A stretch of DNA of 33,927 nucleotides, from contig BAXC01000044.1 in the NCBI GenBank assembly GCA_001310375.1, forward strand, positions 1 to 33,927, written 5' to 3'. Source of the stretch: Bacillus sp. JCM 19041 (GTDB lineage: Bacteria > Bacillota > Bacilli > Bacillales > Bacillaceae_D). A model generated the notes under the pieces. It ran no database searches, was not told where the DNA came from, and saw only the letters and a program-made list of their open reading frames with translations. The position numbers and the translations under genes are program-made. Positions 8,810-16,997 of the stretch are shown here, piece after piece (within the stretch, counting starts at the first letter, position 1; each line of letters opens with the position of its first letter).

Positions 8810-9328
8810 ATGCAAAAGAAAATGATAGCGATAATTGTATTGTTGCTAGGAACAATGGTGTTTTTCATCATTCAAAACAGCAGCTTGAAAAATGAAAATC
8901 TAACATTGACGGAGCAAAATGAACAGCTTAAAAACGAAGACGTTAATAAACCAGATACAAATGAACAGATGAAGGAGGCAGCTGATAAGTTTATTAACGG
9001 CTATTTTAACTATCAAGACAAACCAGCAAAGCAAGATGTAGAAAGCTATGCCACAAATGAAGCCTTGGAACAGTTACAGTTTGACGATGCAGAGGGATTA
9101 GAAGAAGTTTACAGTGATGCCGATATAGAAACGATTCAATCCAGCGTAGAAAGCTTAAGCCTTTATGAGGGGCAATCATTAGATGATCGTGTGGAGCTTG
9201 TTGCTTTGTTTGATAACCGAATTGAAGTCAATGACACATCAAGTGTAGTAATGACCATAATGACGTTAGAAATGATAGTAGAAGAGGATCAATGGAAGGT
9301 TGCCAACTTCACTTTTACACAGCAATAG
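8810..9328 (+). CDS. YddI-like membrane-anchored protein of the conjugative element
   Basis: This gene encodes a 172-residue protein with an N-terminal membrane anchor (residues 5-21), a Q/N/E-rich linker (about 24-50) and a compact acidic extracytoplasmic domain. That domain ends in a strand pattern (DQWKVANFTFTQ) typical of the NTF2-like/TcpC-like fold seen in conjugation proteins. Length and position after cwlT match YddI of ICEBs1 (about 168 residues), whose role is not established. AGAAAGGACGG precedes the ATG at 8810. The assignment rests on position and architecture, not on a recognised motif. Confidence 0.6.
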   Translation: MQKKMIAIIVLLLGTMVFFIIQNSSLKNENLTLTEQNEQLKNEDVNKPDTNEQMKEAADKFINGYFNYQDKPAKQDVESYATNEALEQLQFDDAEGLEEVYSDADIETIQSSVESLSLYEGQSLDDRVELVALFDNRIEVNDTSSVVMTIMTLEMIVEEDQWKVANFTFTQQ

Positions 9329-9413
9329 AAGTTGGTTGGAAAAATCTATGATTCTCTTAGAATTTGAATGGATAGATGTTAGGATGAACCAAAATCAAAG
9401 GAGGATGAGAAAG

Positions 9414-9776
9414 ATGAAAAAGAGCTTGTTAAGTGTTGTTGCTATATTGGGTTTGTTGTTAGCAGCTTGTAATGGAAGTGAATATGATGCTGAGATTGAA
9501 GAGGTTATTGACTTATATAAGAATGACGATAGCGCAATGATGTGGATGGATGAAGAACAGATAACCCGTGAGAATGCAGATATTAGTGTGTATGAAGGAG
9601 GGCGTTATATTAAGATTGGCTTTTTTAATTTAGAGGATGAGGATAAGACCGTTCGTTATGAGTTTTATGAGAGAAGTGGAGATAACTATGAATGGTTGCC
9701 AAGAATGAATCAAACCGATGATCGATTGGGTTTGGCGGATAGGGAGCCGGAGTATGAAGAACAGATGGGAAAATAA
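9414..9776 (+). CDS. YddJ-like cystatin-fold lipoprotein; candidate exclusion factor
   Basis: This gene encodes a 120-residue lipoprotein. The start is ATG 9414 because AAGGAGG (about 9398-9404) is correctly spaced from it; an in-frame ATG at 9405 abuts the ribosome binding site. The signal peptide is MKKSLLSVVAILGLLLAAC, with lipobox LAAC and Cys19 as the lipidated residue. The mature part is small and acidic, with alternating strands, as in DUF4467/cystatin-fold lipoproteins. YddJ of ICEBs1 occupies this position. It is the exclusion protein that acts through ConG to block redundant entry of a second element copy. The role here is inferred from position and architecture. A terminator follows immediately, closing the transfer operon. 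Confidence 0.72.
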   Translation: MKKSLLSVVAILGLLLAACNGSEYDAEIEEVIDLYKNDDSAMMWMDEEQITRENADISVYEGGRYIKIGFFNLEDEDKTVRYEFYERSGDNYEWLPRMNQTDDRLGLADREPEYEEQMGK

Positions 9777-9782
9777 TCTAAA

Positions 9783-9816
9783 TTAAAGGGTTCTCACAAT
9801 CGGAGAAACCCTTTAA
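9783..9816. terminator. Bidirectional terminator between the transfer operon and the restriction gene
   Basis: TTAAAGGGTTCTC (9783-9795) pairs with GAGAAACCCTTTAA (9803-9816), with one bulged A. The A- and T-rich ends let it work in both directions. It lies between two convergent genes, ending at 9776 (+) and 9843 (-). Confidence 0.75.
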
Positions 9817-9842
9817 TAACAGCTAATACTAAAAGTACTATT

Positions 9843-10601
9843 TTACCTGTCACCGAGTTCAGTGGTTATATGTCCAATTAAAGAACGTAGGAACTTCTCC
9901 ATATTAAGATTATCGGAGGGTTCAACATAGTGTCCTTCTAGTCCCCGATCTTCATTAGACATTAAAAAACCTGCCGAAGTATATTTCCTTTCTAAAACCA
10001 GCTTTCGTGTAAATATTTCATAACGTTTTGCGTAGGAGGTATTGTTGAATTCTTGAAGCACCGGGAAGTGAGGTGCTTTAACTGACCTTGGTTTTAAAGA
10101 GTTTTCCGAATGCTCTACAATCATGAGATAACCCACAAATGGTGACATACTGTTCTCGAATGCTCCCTCTCTAAACGCCGTCCAGATATCAACAGAACTA
10201 CCTAATGCTTCTTCTGTTCTATTGTTAAAATTGTTCCCTAAAGAACCAACTTGGGATTTAAATTCAATAGCTGCTAGTAATTTTTTTTTATCGTTGTTTT
10301 CTTTTTTTACAACCAGTAGATCCCATTGCTTGGTGGGTCTGTAGTAACCTGGAATTTCTAACTTCTTGTTAAAAAAAATCTCATCCTCATTTATCTTATT
10401 TTTTAATAAGACGAATTTAATAATATCAACAAAACCGTCTAATTGTTTTCCTCCTGTAACAGATCCTCTATTACCAAGAATATCAGCCTTAGTACCTGTA
10501 GAATTCTTTTCTTTCTGAGCCTTACGTGTTTGCCAAAATTGCTTAATTGCTTGTTCAACCATTTTTTCTACAGTATCTTTTTCAGGATAATATATGTCCA
10601 T
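9843..10601 (-). CDS. PaeR7I/XhoI-family type II restriction endonuclease
   Basis: This gene encodes a 252-residue restriction enzyme of the XhoI/PaeR7I family, which cleaves CTCGAG in the known members. The PD-(D/E)XK core is clear: KQWD with Asp94, then AAIEFK with Glu113 and Lys115. The family stretch GNNFNNRTEEALGSSVD (about 122-138) and WTAFREGAF follow, and the length fits PaeR7I and XhoI (about 246). The start ATG at 10601 lies five bases beyond the stop of the methyltransferase gene upstream, whose end contains the GGAGG used as ribosome binding site. This M-then-R order lets the methyltransferase be made first. Specificity is inferred from the family. Codon use is more AT-rich than the conjugation genes, consistent with separately acquired cargo. 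Confidence 0.9.
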   Translation of the reverse strand: MDIYYPEKDTVEKMVEQAIKQFWQTRKAQKEKNSTGTKADILGNRGSVTGGKQLDGFVDIIKFVLLKNKINEDEIFFNKKLEIPGYYRPTKQWDLLVVKKENNDKKKLLAAIEFKSQVGSLGNNFNNRTEEALGSSVDIWTAFREGAFENSMSPFVGYLMIVEHSENSLKPRSVKAPHFPVLQEFNNTSYAKRYEIFTRKLVLERKYTSAGFLMSNEDRGLEGHYVEPSDNLNMEKFLRSLIGHITTELGDR

Positions 10602-10606
10602 ATCAT

Positions 10607-12283
10607 CTATTCCTCCGTATCTAAATAGCTATAGATCATTGCAAGTTCTTCTTTAGATAATTGATATGCCTTTGCTACAAAATAATCGAGTTCTTTTATG
10701 TTTTCTAATGTGGTGTTACTTAATGCCTTGATAATTTCTGGAGAGATTTCGTTTAAATTAGGTAGACATATCTTTCTTAAATATTGTGCTTGATAACGGA
10801 TATATCCACCACGCATTTTAGTAGAATATGCTTGGACAAAGAATTTAGATATTGAAGATGATAAAAAAGCTTGTAGAAGTTTGATATCCCAATTTCCTGG
10901 CAAGACATAATATAAATTATGGTGAGGATAGAATTTACCTGTATCTTCTACAATAAGGTTTTTGTTTTTGATATCTGGGATAAGTAACTTTGGTTGTGAA
11001 ACTAAATTGCTGTGAATACGATCGATGGTTCTAAACCATCTATTTGGGTTTTTCTTTGCAATGCTTCTATTCAGTATTGATTCTTTGTTATTATGAATAT
11101 AAGTTTTTAACTTTGGATAGTCTTCTAAGTCTATAAGTTCTCCATTTTCTTTAAAAGGATTTATGACATAATTCCCAGACCATTCTATTTTACCGCTTCT
11201 AATATCTTTTGTTTTAAGTAAGGGAACCAAAATTTCCTTTTCAATATTTATAGTATTTGGGTTGATAATATATATACGATCAGCACCCGTAGCTACTCCA
11301 ATTCCAACCTTGATATTGTGCTGTGAATGTTCTAACGAATAGTATTTGGATTCTAACTTCTTAAGTAAGTCAAGTGTTATTTCGCTACTAATAACCCAGG
11401 GTGAGTCACCCTTAAACCATTCCTTAAAGGTGAAGTATTTTATACTTTTGCTTTCTAATTGGTTATCATTTAAGAAAAAGTCTTTAATGCCATTAATAGT
11501 TTGATCCGTTATGTCTTTTGCTGAAATTGCTTTTATCGTTGTGTTTTTTACTGGAGTGTTTTCAATTATAAAAACTGCTGGGTAAGCCGATACATCATCT
11601 CCAAATACCTTCGCTTCATTTAGATCAATGTAAAATCTCATATTGAAAAATTTGTAAATATAATTTCTTATTTCTCTTCCGTATTGGTTTCTAGTAAATC
11701 TATCTGCACAAATAAAACCTAACTGACCATTTAACTTTAATAACTCTAAGCTTTTTTGTATGAAAGGTATATATAAATCAGCTCTTCCCGTCATAGTTGA
11801 ATAATTGTTTCTATAAATGTCTAACAAGTTTTTTTCAATAAGTTCTTGTCTGACGTATGGGGGGTTGCCAACAATGAAATCAAACCTCTGCAGATCTTGC
11901 TTTTGATAAAGTAAGTAATCATCTTTAATAAACCAATGGCTTATAATACTTTCAATATATTTGGTGGATAAGGTGTGTTCCAATATGGACGTAACATTAA
12001 TTTTTCCGATAGTATACCTACGGTCATTTATCTCAAAGCCCTTTATAGATTGAGATAAATGTTTGAGAGTATTTGTATTATTTATATCTACAGAGTGGTT
12101 TTCTAAAGATAAAAGAAGTCTTTGTACAGCAACCTCTAGGAATACACCTTCTCCATAAGATGGATCTAAGAGAGAAAACTCCCATAACTTTTTATCTGGT
12201 GTATAACCGATTATGTCTAAGATTAGTTCGGCAATTTCTGGTTTTGTGTATATAACACCTGGTTCTAATAATGGTTTATCCAT
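10607..12283 (-). CDS. N6-adenine DNA methyltransferase partner of the XhoI-like enzyme
   Basis: This is a class I DNA methyltransferase of about 558 residues that should protect CTCGAG by methylating adenine. SAM motif I appears as LLDPSYGEGVF (about residues 38-48) and the amino-methyltransferase catalytic motif as NPPY (about 140-143). A long C-terminal region resembles the TaqI/Eco57I-type target-recognition domain. I chose the ATG at 12283, with AAGAGGAG about 13 bases upstream; an in-frame GTG at 12316 gives 569 residues but has no better context. M.PaeR7I is of similar size (about 532). It is cotranscribed with the endonuclease and transcribed away from the HExxH gene. No separate controller (C) protein gene is seen next to it. 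Confidence 0.88.
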   Translation of the reverse strand: MDKPLLEPGVIYTKPEIAELILDIIGYTPDKKLWEFSLLDPSYGEGVFLEVAVQRLLLSLENHSVDINNTNTLKHLSQSIKGFEINDRRYTIGKINVTSILEHTLSTKYIESIISHWFIKDDYLLYQKQDLQRFDFIVGNPPYVRQELIEKNLLDIYRNNYSTMTGRADLYIPFIQKSLELLKLNGQLGFICADRFTRNQYGREIRNYIYKFFNMRFYIDLNEAKVFGDDVSAYPAVFIIENTPVKNTTIKAISAKDITDQTINGIKDFFLNDNQLESKSIKYFTFKEWFKGDSPWVISSEITLDLLKKLESKYYSLEHSQHNIKVGIGVATGADRIYIINPNTINIEKEILVPLLKTKDIRSGKIEWSGNYVINPFKENGELIDLEDYPKLKTYIHNNKESILNRSIAKKNPNRWFRTIDRIHSNLVSQPKLLIPDIKNKNLIVEDTGKFYPHHNLYYVLPGNWDIKLLQAFLSSSISKFFVQAYSTKMRGGYIRYQAQYLRKICLPNLNEISPEIIKALSNTTLENIKELDYFVAKAYQLSKEELAMIYSYLDTEE

Positions 12284-12436
12284 GTATTTATCATAACTCC
12301 TCTTTGGGCAATACACTTTATGATAACATGCAATTTAAATTGAAGGGAATTACAATCAATCAAATGTATTACATGATCGATGCATTCTGGAACTGTTATA
12401 TTTGCGGTGGAATAAAAAAATTCGGTATTTAAAAAG

Positions 12437-12460
12437 TTATACTTATTGACGAAAGTATAA
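12437..12460. promoter_or_regulatory. Inverted repeat before the HExxH gene
   Basis: TTATACTT (12437-12444) and AAGTATAA (12453-12460) form a perfect 8-base inverted repeat with an 8-base spacer, directly ahead of the ribosome binding site at 12461. It could be a repressor operator or an RNA hairpin masking translation. It lies in the divergent region shared with the methyltransferase gene. Confidence 0.4.
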
Positions 12461-12481
12461 AAGGAGAGGTGGTTAGTAATT

Positions 12482-13039
12482 TTGGGATTAAGTTTAATAA
12501 ATTTAAATAGCAATAAATCTCTTGAACGAAAAATAAGAAAATGTATAGCCTTATTAGATGATGAATATAAAGATTTAAATTTCACTATAAATTTTTATGG
12601 GAAAAGAGAAAAATTACAAAAAGAGCGAAATATAAAACCTGATTTAAAAGAAGAAAATTATTTACAAATATTAGCTGGGAAATATATGACAACAGGTTTG
12701 ACAATTGGTGAAAAAGGAGAAATTAAAATTTTCTTATTTCACTTTGGTAATTTAAAAAAGAAGCCAAGAGAAGTCATACTTTTAATAGGGAATATTTTTC
12801 ATGAGATACGCCATGCTTGGCAATTTAAGAATGGTTTGTTTCAAGACGAAAATGAGATTACAGTAATTGATGAAAATCCCAAAGCGTATTACAGGAAACC
12901 TTCTGAAAAAGATGCTTATATATTTCAAGAACAGCAGATGAAAAAACATGGAGGAGAGATTTTAGAGATCTTTGGTTTTCTTGTTGAAGGGTATGAATTT
13001 GAGTTAAATGACGAAATAAAAGAAGCGATTTATTCATGA
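12482..13039 (+). CDS. Putative HExxH zinc metallopeptidase-like protein, unknown family
   Basis: This gene encodes a 185-residue soluble protein. The zincin motif HEIRH (residues 107-111) lies in a helix that begins LLIGNIFHEIRHAWQF. The third metal ligand is probably Glu142 or Asp144 in SEKDA, the spacing seen in SprT/ImmA-type minimal zincins. The start is TTG at 12482 with AAGGAGAGG at 12461-12469. It is AT-rich like the neighbouring defence genes and has its own terminator (13157-13190). No signal peptide is present, so it acts in the cytoplasm. Possible roles include a repressor-cleaving protease or a toxin, but nothing seen fixes this. It lies between a restriction-modification system and an HNH nuclease. 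Confidence 0.7.
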   Translation: MGLSLINLNSNKSLERKIRKCIALLDDEYKDLNFTINFYGKREKLQKERNIKPDLKEENYLQILAGKYMTTGLTIGEKGEIKIFLFHFGNLKKKPREVILLIGNIFHEIRHAWQFKNGLFQDENEITVIDENPKAYYRKPSEKDAYIFQEQQMKKHGGEILEIFGFLVEGYEFELNDEIKEAIYS

Positions 13040-13156
13040 GTAAATAGAAGTAGAAGTAAATCAAATGGCTCAATGCATTCTTGTCAATATTCATCTTAAG
13101 CTCTCTAAAGTGAAAAATGAATTCTTATTTCCTGGAAATTCAGGTACTGCTTTGAA

Positions 13157-13190
13157 AGGCTATTCCTGGTAGAATAGCCTTTTATTTATT
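13157..13190 (+). terminator. Intrinsic terminator after the HExxH gene
   Basis: AGGCTATTC (13157-13165) pairs perfectly with GAATAGCCT (13172-13180), with a 6-base loop, followed by a T-rich tract TTTATTTATT (13181-13190). It lies 118 bases after the stop at 13039. Confidence 0.8.
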
Positions 13191-13295
13191 CTAATTAAAA
13201 ATCAAACACAGGATTAAAATTTTTGATTGAAGTCTTTTTGTTAATTCAAAGAGGAAATAAATTTAATTAGTTAAATAATTTACTAGGGGGAAAAT

Positions 13296-14120
13296 ATGGC
13301 TACAAAGGATCAACATTTAGCGTTAAGTTCAGGATTAGGACTTGCAGGACTAGCTATATCTAATTTTTGGGATTTTGGAAGTGAAGCAATGGAAATCTTT
13401 AAGGAGGAAATAATTGAAAGTGTTCTGAAACCTAACAAGGAAACTGCAATTCATCAGTATTTGAAATACTTTCAAAGCATTGAAGAAGAAGCTAATATGA
13501 TGTGGGAGAATGCTGATTTAGACAAGGCTTATGAGTTTATTGTAAGGACTTTAGAGGAAGTGAAATTAAAACCAGGCCTTCCTAAACCTAACTTTAGTAG
13601 CTGTGAGGAAGCCTGTGATCACATTAATTGTGAATGTAATGACATTGTGATGCAATGGATTGCTTATGTTAGAAAAAACTTGCATGAAATTGATAAGTTA
13701 ATAAAACATTCAGCTTTTCAGTTTCTCTTTCAAGACAGGAATTTCCTTCATGATTTTCATACGGAACTTTCTAATTTAATAGAGAGAGAAATAGATTACA
13801 TAAAAAGGGAATATCCGGAATTTGTAACTTATAGAAATAGATTGAAAAGGAAGTCTTTCCCCGTTTGGTTAAAACAGGCTGTATTTTATCGAGATAAAGG
13901 TACTTGTGTTATTTGTCGTTGTGACTTGTCAAATCTAGTCAGGACACAGAACACTATTCATATTGACCACATTGTTCCATTAGAGTTATTTGGCACAAAT
14001 GATGCGTCAAATATGCAATTATTATGCGAGATCTGCAACACTTCAAAAGGGGCACGCTCTAAAGCTACCAGTCAATTAATGTTCCATTTTGGAACCTATA
14101 ATATTATTAGAGAAAGATAA
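13296..14120 (+). CDS. HNH endonuclease with long helical N-terminal region
   Basis: This gene encodes a 274-residue protein whose C-terminal domain is a clear HNH (beta-beta-alpha metal) nuclease. It has zinc ligands Cys204/Cys207 and Cys244/Cys247, the catalytic pair Asp224-His225 in IHIDHIVPLE, Asn239, then NxxK at Asn248-Lys251. The first 180 residues are mostly helical and match no domain I know. The start MATKDQHLALSSGLGL has a Gly/Ala/Leu segment at residues 10-25 that is too short for a confident membrane helix. AGGGGG just before the ATG at 13296 is the ribosome binding site. It is flanked by an HExxH gene and Shedu, suggesting a defence nuclease whose N-terminus senses or regulates, but this is inference. 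A plain homing-type HNH is less likely given its length. Confidence 0.8.
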   Translation: MATKDQHLALSSGLGLAGLAISNFWDFGSEAMEIFKEEIIESVLKPNKETAIHQYLKYFQSIEEEANMMWENADLDKAYEFIVRTLEEVKLKPGLPKPNFSSCEEACDHINCECNDIVMQWIAYVRKNLHEIDKLIKHSAFQFLFQDRNFLHDFHTELSNLIEREIDYIKREYPEFVTYRNRLKRKSFPVWLKQAVFYRDKGTCVICRCDLSNLVRTQNTIHIDHIVPLELFGTNDASNMQLLCEICNTSKGARSKATSQLMFHFGTYNIIRER

Positions 14121-14751
14121 ATAATAATTATTATAGTCTTGCTGTAATTATATTTAAATCTTTTACTGCGCTTGCTATTACTAAATCGTTTTGATTCATA
14201 GAGGTTCTCCATATTTATATACCAAGTTCTTACAATGGTTCTCACATGTCTTATCATTAATTTTATGGTCGCAACAATGTAACTTACTATCCATTAGAAT
14301 ATAGGGAGATAAGCCATAAATTTATGTCCCAAACAAGTTTAAAACGGCATATTGAGATATATCATATAGATAGAATCTTTAAATTGAGAGCAAATGAAGG
14401 AAATTTATCTATAAAGTCTGACTTATACGTGTTGCTCCATATCATCCCTTTTAAATTGATATGGAGAGTTAAAGTCTTAAAGATGTTGATTTCAAAAAAT
14501 ATTTATAACCGCTATTCGTACACCGTTGGACGAAGTACAACCATCTATTAATTTTCGGTATAGGGTAAACCTTTGGGACAGAGGGATATAGTTTAAAAAG
14601 AAAATAAAACTATAAGAAAAGGAGGATTCACTAAAATTAAAGACCGTGATCTAATTACCAATATTAACTTTTAAACACAATGACGATCTAGCACAAGTAA
14701 GAAAATTTTAATAGAACTTTTAGAGAGCACTGATGGCTCTTCACTTATTAA
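14121..14751. other. Gap between the HNH and Shedu genes, no convincing gene
   Basis: This is AT-rich sequence. A 75-codon open frame (14324-14551, +) has no ribosome binding site and no recognisable composition. Inside it CCATATCA and TGATATGG form an inverted repeat near 14439-14464. No promoter or terminator can be defended. The segment after 14752 was assigned to Shedu after repairing its frame. Confidence 0.5.
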
Positions 14752-15947
14752 TCATGTGCTTTCTTTTTCAAATGCACTAATAATCCTTTCCAACATTCTT
14801 ATTAAATCATCGTAAGTATAGATGTCCATAACATTTTTGTAATGTTTCTTCATAATTCTTAAATCTTCAGCTTGTATTTCCGTTAATTCCTTTTCTCTAT
14901 CTCTACCCATAATTATAATGCCACTAGGTTAGTAATTTTCACATCTACATTTTCTGGTAACCTATCTCGTTGTTTCTTATTTATATAGCTTGTATTTCGG
15001 GTGCTAAATTTATTAAGATAAAAAAGATACTTTTCTATTTGCATGATACTACCGGACAATTCTCTAGTAGGTATATAATTATTCCTATAGTCTGCTGTTC
15101 GCAAAAGATTGTGTTCAAAAGGTTTTTTGATTTCAATAATGTCAATGTCACCATTGCTATCAACTACCATGAAATCTATTCTTCTTTTTTTCTTTCCAGT
15201 GGGCTCTATATATATATTGACTTCTGATAAAACTTTCACATATTTAGGGAATATAAGCAAAAATATTTCAGAAATTACTTCTCCCCAATTACGTTCAGTA
15301 TATATCGCTTCTTCTTTAATCATGGCTTTTAATCTTTGTAATATTTTAGTGTATTTATAAATCTCATATTTTGCAAAGCCTTTTCTCATATCCGACTGTA
15401 GTAAATCTGGTATTTTTCTATTTATATATTCTTCATAATCGTAGTTAAAGTCTTTTTTAATTTCAAAATAATTATCAACTATGCTTGATATTCTACTACT
15501 AACATATTTGGTTAATTCGGTTTGATTAGGAAAAAATTTCACTAACTCATTTAGAAAAACTGTTTCAGGTATGTCTTTCTCTCCATCACCAATTCTAATA
15601 TCTTGATTAACAACGTTATCAATTTTTTTTATAATGGAAACATCATTTTGAGCAATGAACATTTTTTTCGTGATTTTTATATTAGAAGATATGTATAAAT
15701 CGTTTTCTGTAGTGAAAACTGATTTATCGAATTTATAGTAAGAGTCTTTTAATATCGCTATTTTGAAGACCACATAGTCATATTCTTCGTCGATTTCTAT
15801 TAAATCGTCTTTTTTAAATGTAAATATTCTTTTAACTGTGCATTCACCGTAATCATCAAGATTCTTTTTTATCCAACCAATACTACCGTTTTTAGGATTG
15901 TATTTCAAAAATAGTTGATTACCTTCTTTCATGAATTTCAATGTCAT
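14752..15947 (-). pseudogene. sduA: Shedu defence nuclease SduA (DUF4263), one-base frameshift near 14928
   Basis: Shedu is a single-gene anti-phage system whose DUF4263 domain is a PD-(D/E)XK nuclease. The core is visible: WGEVISE (about residues 221-227), RRIDFMVVD with its Asp near 258, then DIIEIKKP with Glu272 and Lys274. The N-terminal about 200 residues form the Shedu regulatory part. The open frame stops at 14913 after DVKITNLVAL. Restoring one C near 14928 gives NPSGIIIMGRDREKELTEIQ and a further 58 or so residues to a TGA at 14752. That is the usual Shedu end, and the repaired protein is about 398 residues. The start is ATG 15947 behind GGGGTGA; a GTG at 15953 is an alternative. The gene is either a sequencing artefact or has lost the last strand region of its nuclease domain. 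Confidence 0.87.
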
Positions 15948-16276
15948 AATCACCCCAAGATTTTTATTTTTAAATTATACAGTAAATTTAAAGTTAACAG
16001 CGACAGTTATATAACCTGATGAATAAACACATTAATTTAAAAACCAATTAAGCTAGACAGTATGACCAAATTGTTAGATTAATTATCCTTTTTAAATACG
16101 ACCCGTTACTTTAATACTAATTATTGCATGAACGACTCACTAGTATGAAAGGTAAAGGAGACAATTTCTAACGAAATTTCTAACGGAAGAAATACAAACA
16201 TACGTAATTACAAAGAAACGGATGACTATTCTAGAATTAAACCCTTGTCTTTGAGCACTTATTGGAACTTATAGTC

Positions 16277-16521
16277 ATGCCTAATTTAGTAGACACCGAA
16301 ATGGTAAGGTATAAGGTGGTGGCGCTCAACAATTTGGTAATTTTTAACACGGTCGTAAGTGCTGTCGTATTAGGCTTTTTCGTTAATGGAAAAGATAAGA
16401 AAATTATTAGAAAGTGAGTTGCAAACCTTTATTGCGTTAAAGTGTGATGGTCGGCAATAAATCAATTCTATTTCTGCAAAAAAAGGAGATCACCTTATTA
16501 CAGGAAAGCCCCCGTAAGTGA
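16277..16521 (+). repeat. Dispersed repeat copy A, with a 46-codon micro-ORF
   Basis: This is the best coding copy of a five-member repeat family in this window. The core GAAATGGTAAGGTATAAGGT (from 16298) is followed by TTGCAAACCTTTATTGCG (16419-16436) and, about 60 bases later, an AAAGCCCCCGTAAGTGAA box (16504-16521). The frame from ATG 16277 to TGA 16417 encodes 46 residues with core MVRYKVVALNNLVIFN, a hydrophobic segment of about 22 residues and the tail KDKKIIRK. The 5' part (GGGCTTTACGG hairpin) found in other copies is not recognisable here. No good ribosome binding site is seen. Confidence 0.65.
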
Positions 16522-16580
16522 AAAAAGATACTCTCCTAAATTATAGAATTTTACCACACCAAGGACAAAAATCTATTGCG

Positions 16581-16606
16581 ATACATGATGATCCACCATC
16601 ATGTAT
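16581..16606. repeat. Perfect 10-base inverted repeat
   Basis: ATACATGATG (16581-16590) and CATCATGTAT (16597-16606) are separated by six bases and form a strong hairpin without a T-run. It could be an operator or an RNA structure. No gene starts within 390 bases downstream. Confidence 0.5.
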
Positions 16607-16997
16607 TATTAAACCATAGTCCTATTCTTTTCATCGAATATGACTTATCAGGACATTTAAATGGATTTTATGTAAATTGCACTTGAAGTTTGCATAATAA
16701 GTCATATCCTCACAACAATGTTTTTTCAAAATGTCATTTCTCCTTACTTAGCTAAAGCCCCGTTAGTTAAATAAGAACAACAACGCTTCTTCAACAATCA
16801 CGCCCGATCGGATTATGAATTCACCCAACTCTTTTTTGGTTGAGTTAGTGTTTAAGGTAGCCAGACTATTTTGATCCTATCCTAAGTAGGCCATCTATTT
16901 TACTGTTTATTCTTGACTTCATATTAGTTGGTATAATGGAAATATGACTAAATAAATTATGATCATTAATATATCCTAGTTAGGAGCTGAGTGTGCA

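Larger units (their letters stand above)
15960..16990. other. Non-coding stretch with repeat copy A and two inverted repeats
   Basis: No conventional gene is seen. It contains repeat copy A (16277-16521), a perfect hairpin ATACATGATG/CATCATGTAT (16581-16606), and an 11-base inverted repeat ATATGACTTAT/ATAAGTCATAT with arms at 16638-16648 and 16697-16707. A second AAAGCCC box lies at 16754-16775. No tRNA or integrase fragment marks an element end. The region lies where the mobile element probably gives way to the chromosome. Confidence 0.55.

Noticed and set aside
10443-10628. Plus-strand open frame opposite the restriction gene
   Set aside because: It is a shadow of the well-supported minus-strand endonuclease gene.
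14324-14551. 75-codon open frame between the HNH and Shedu genes
   Set aside because: It has no ribosome binding site, contains an inverted repeat and shows no protein-like composition or motif. I treat it as non-coding.
16913-16937. Sigma-A promoter TTGACT/TATAAT before the aminopeptidase
   Set aside because: The spacer is only 13 bases. It would be credible only if bases are missing from the sequence, so it is not listed as a feature.
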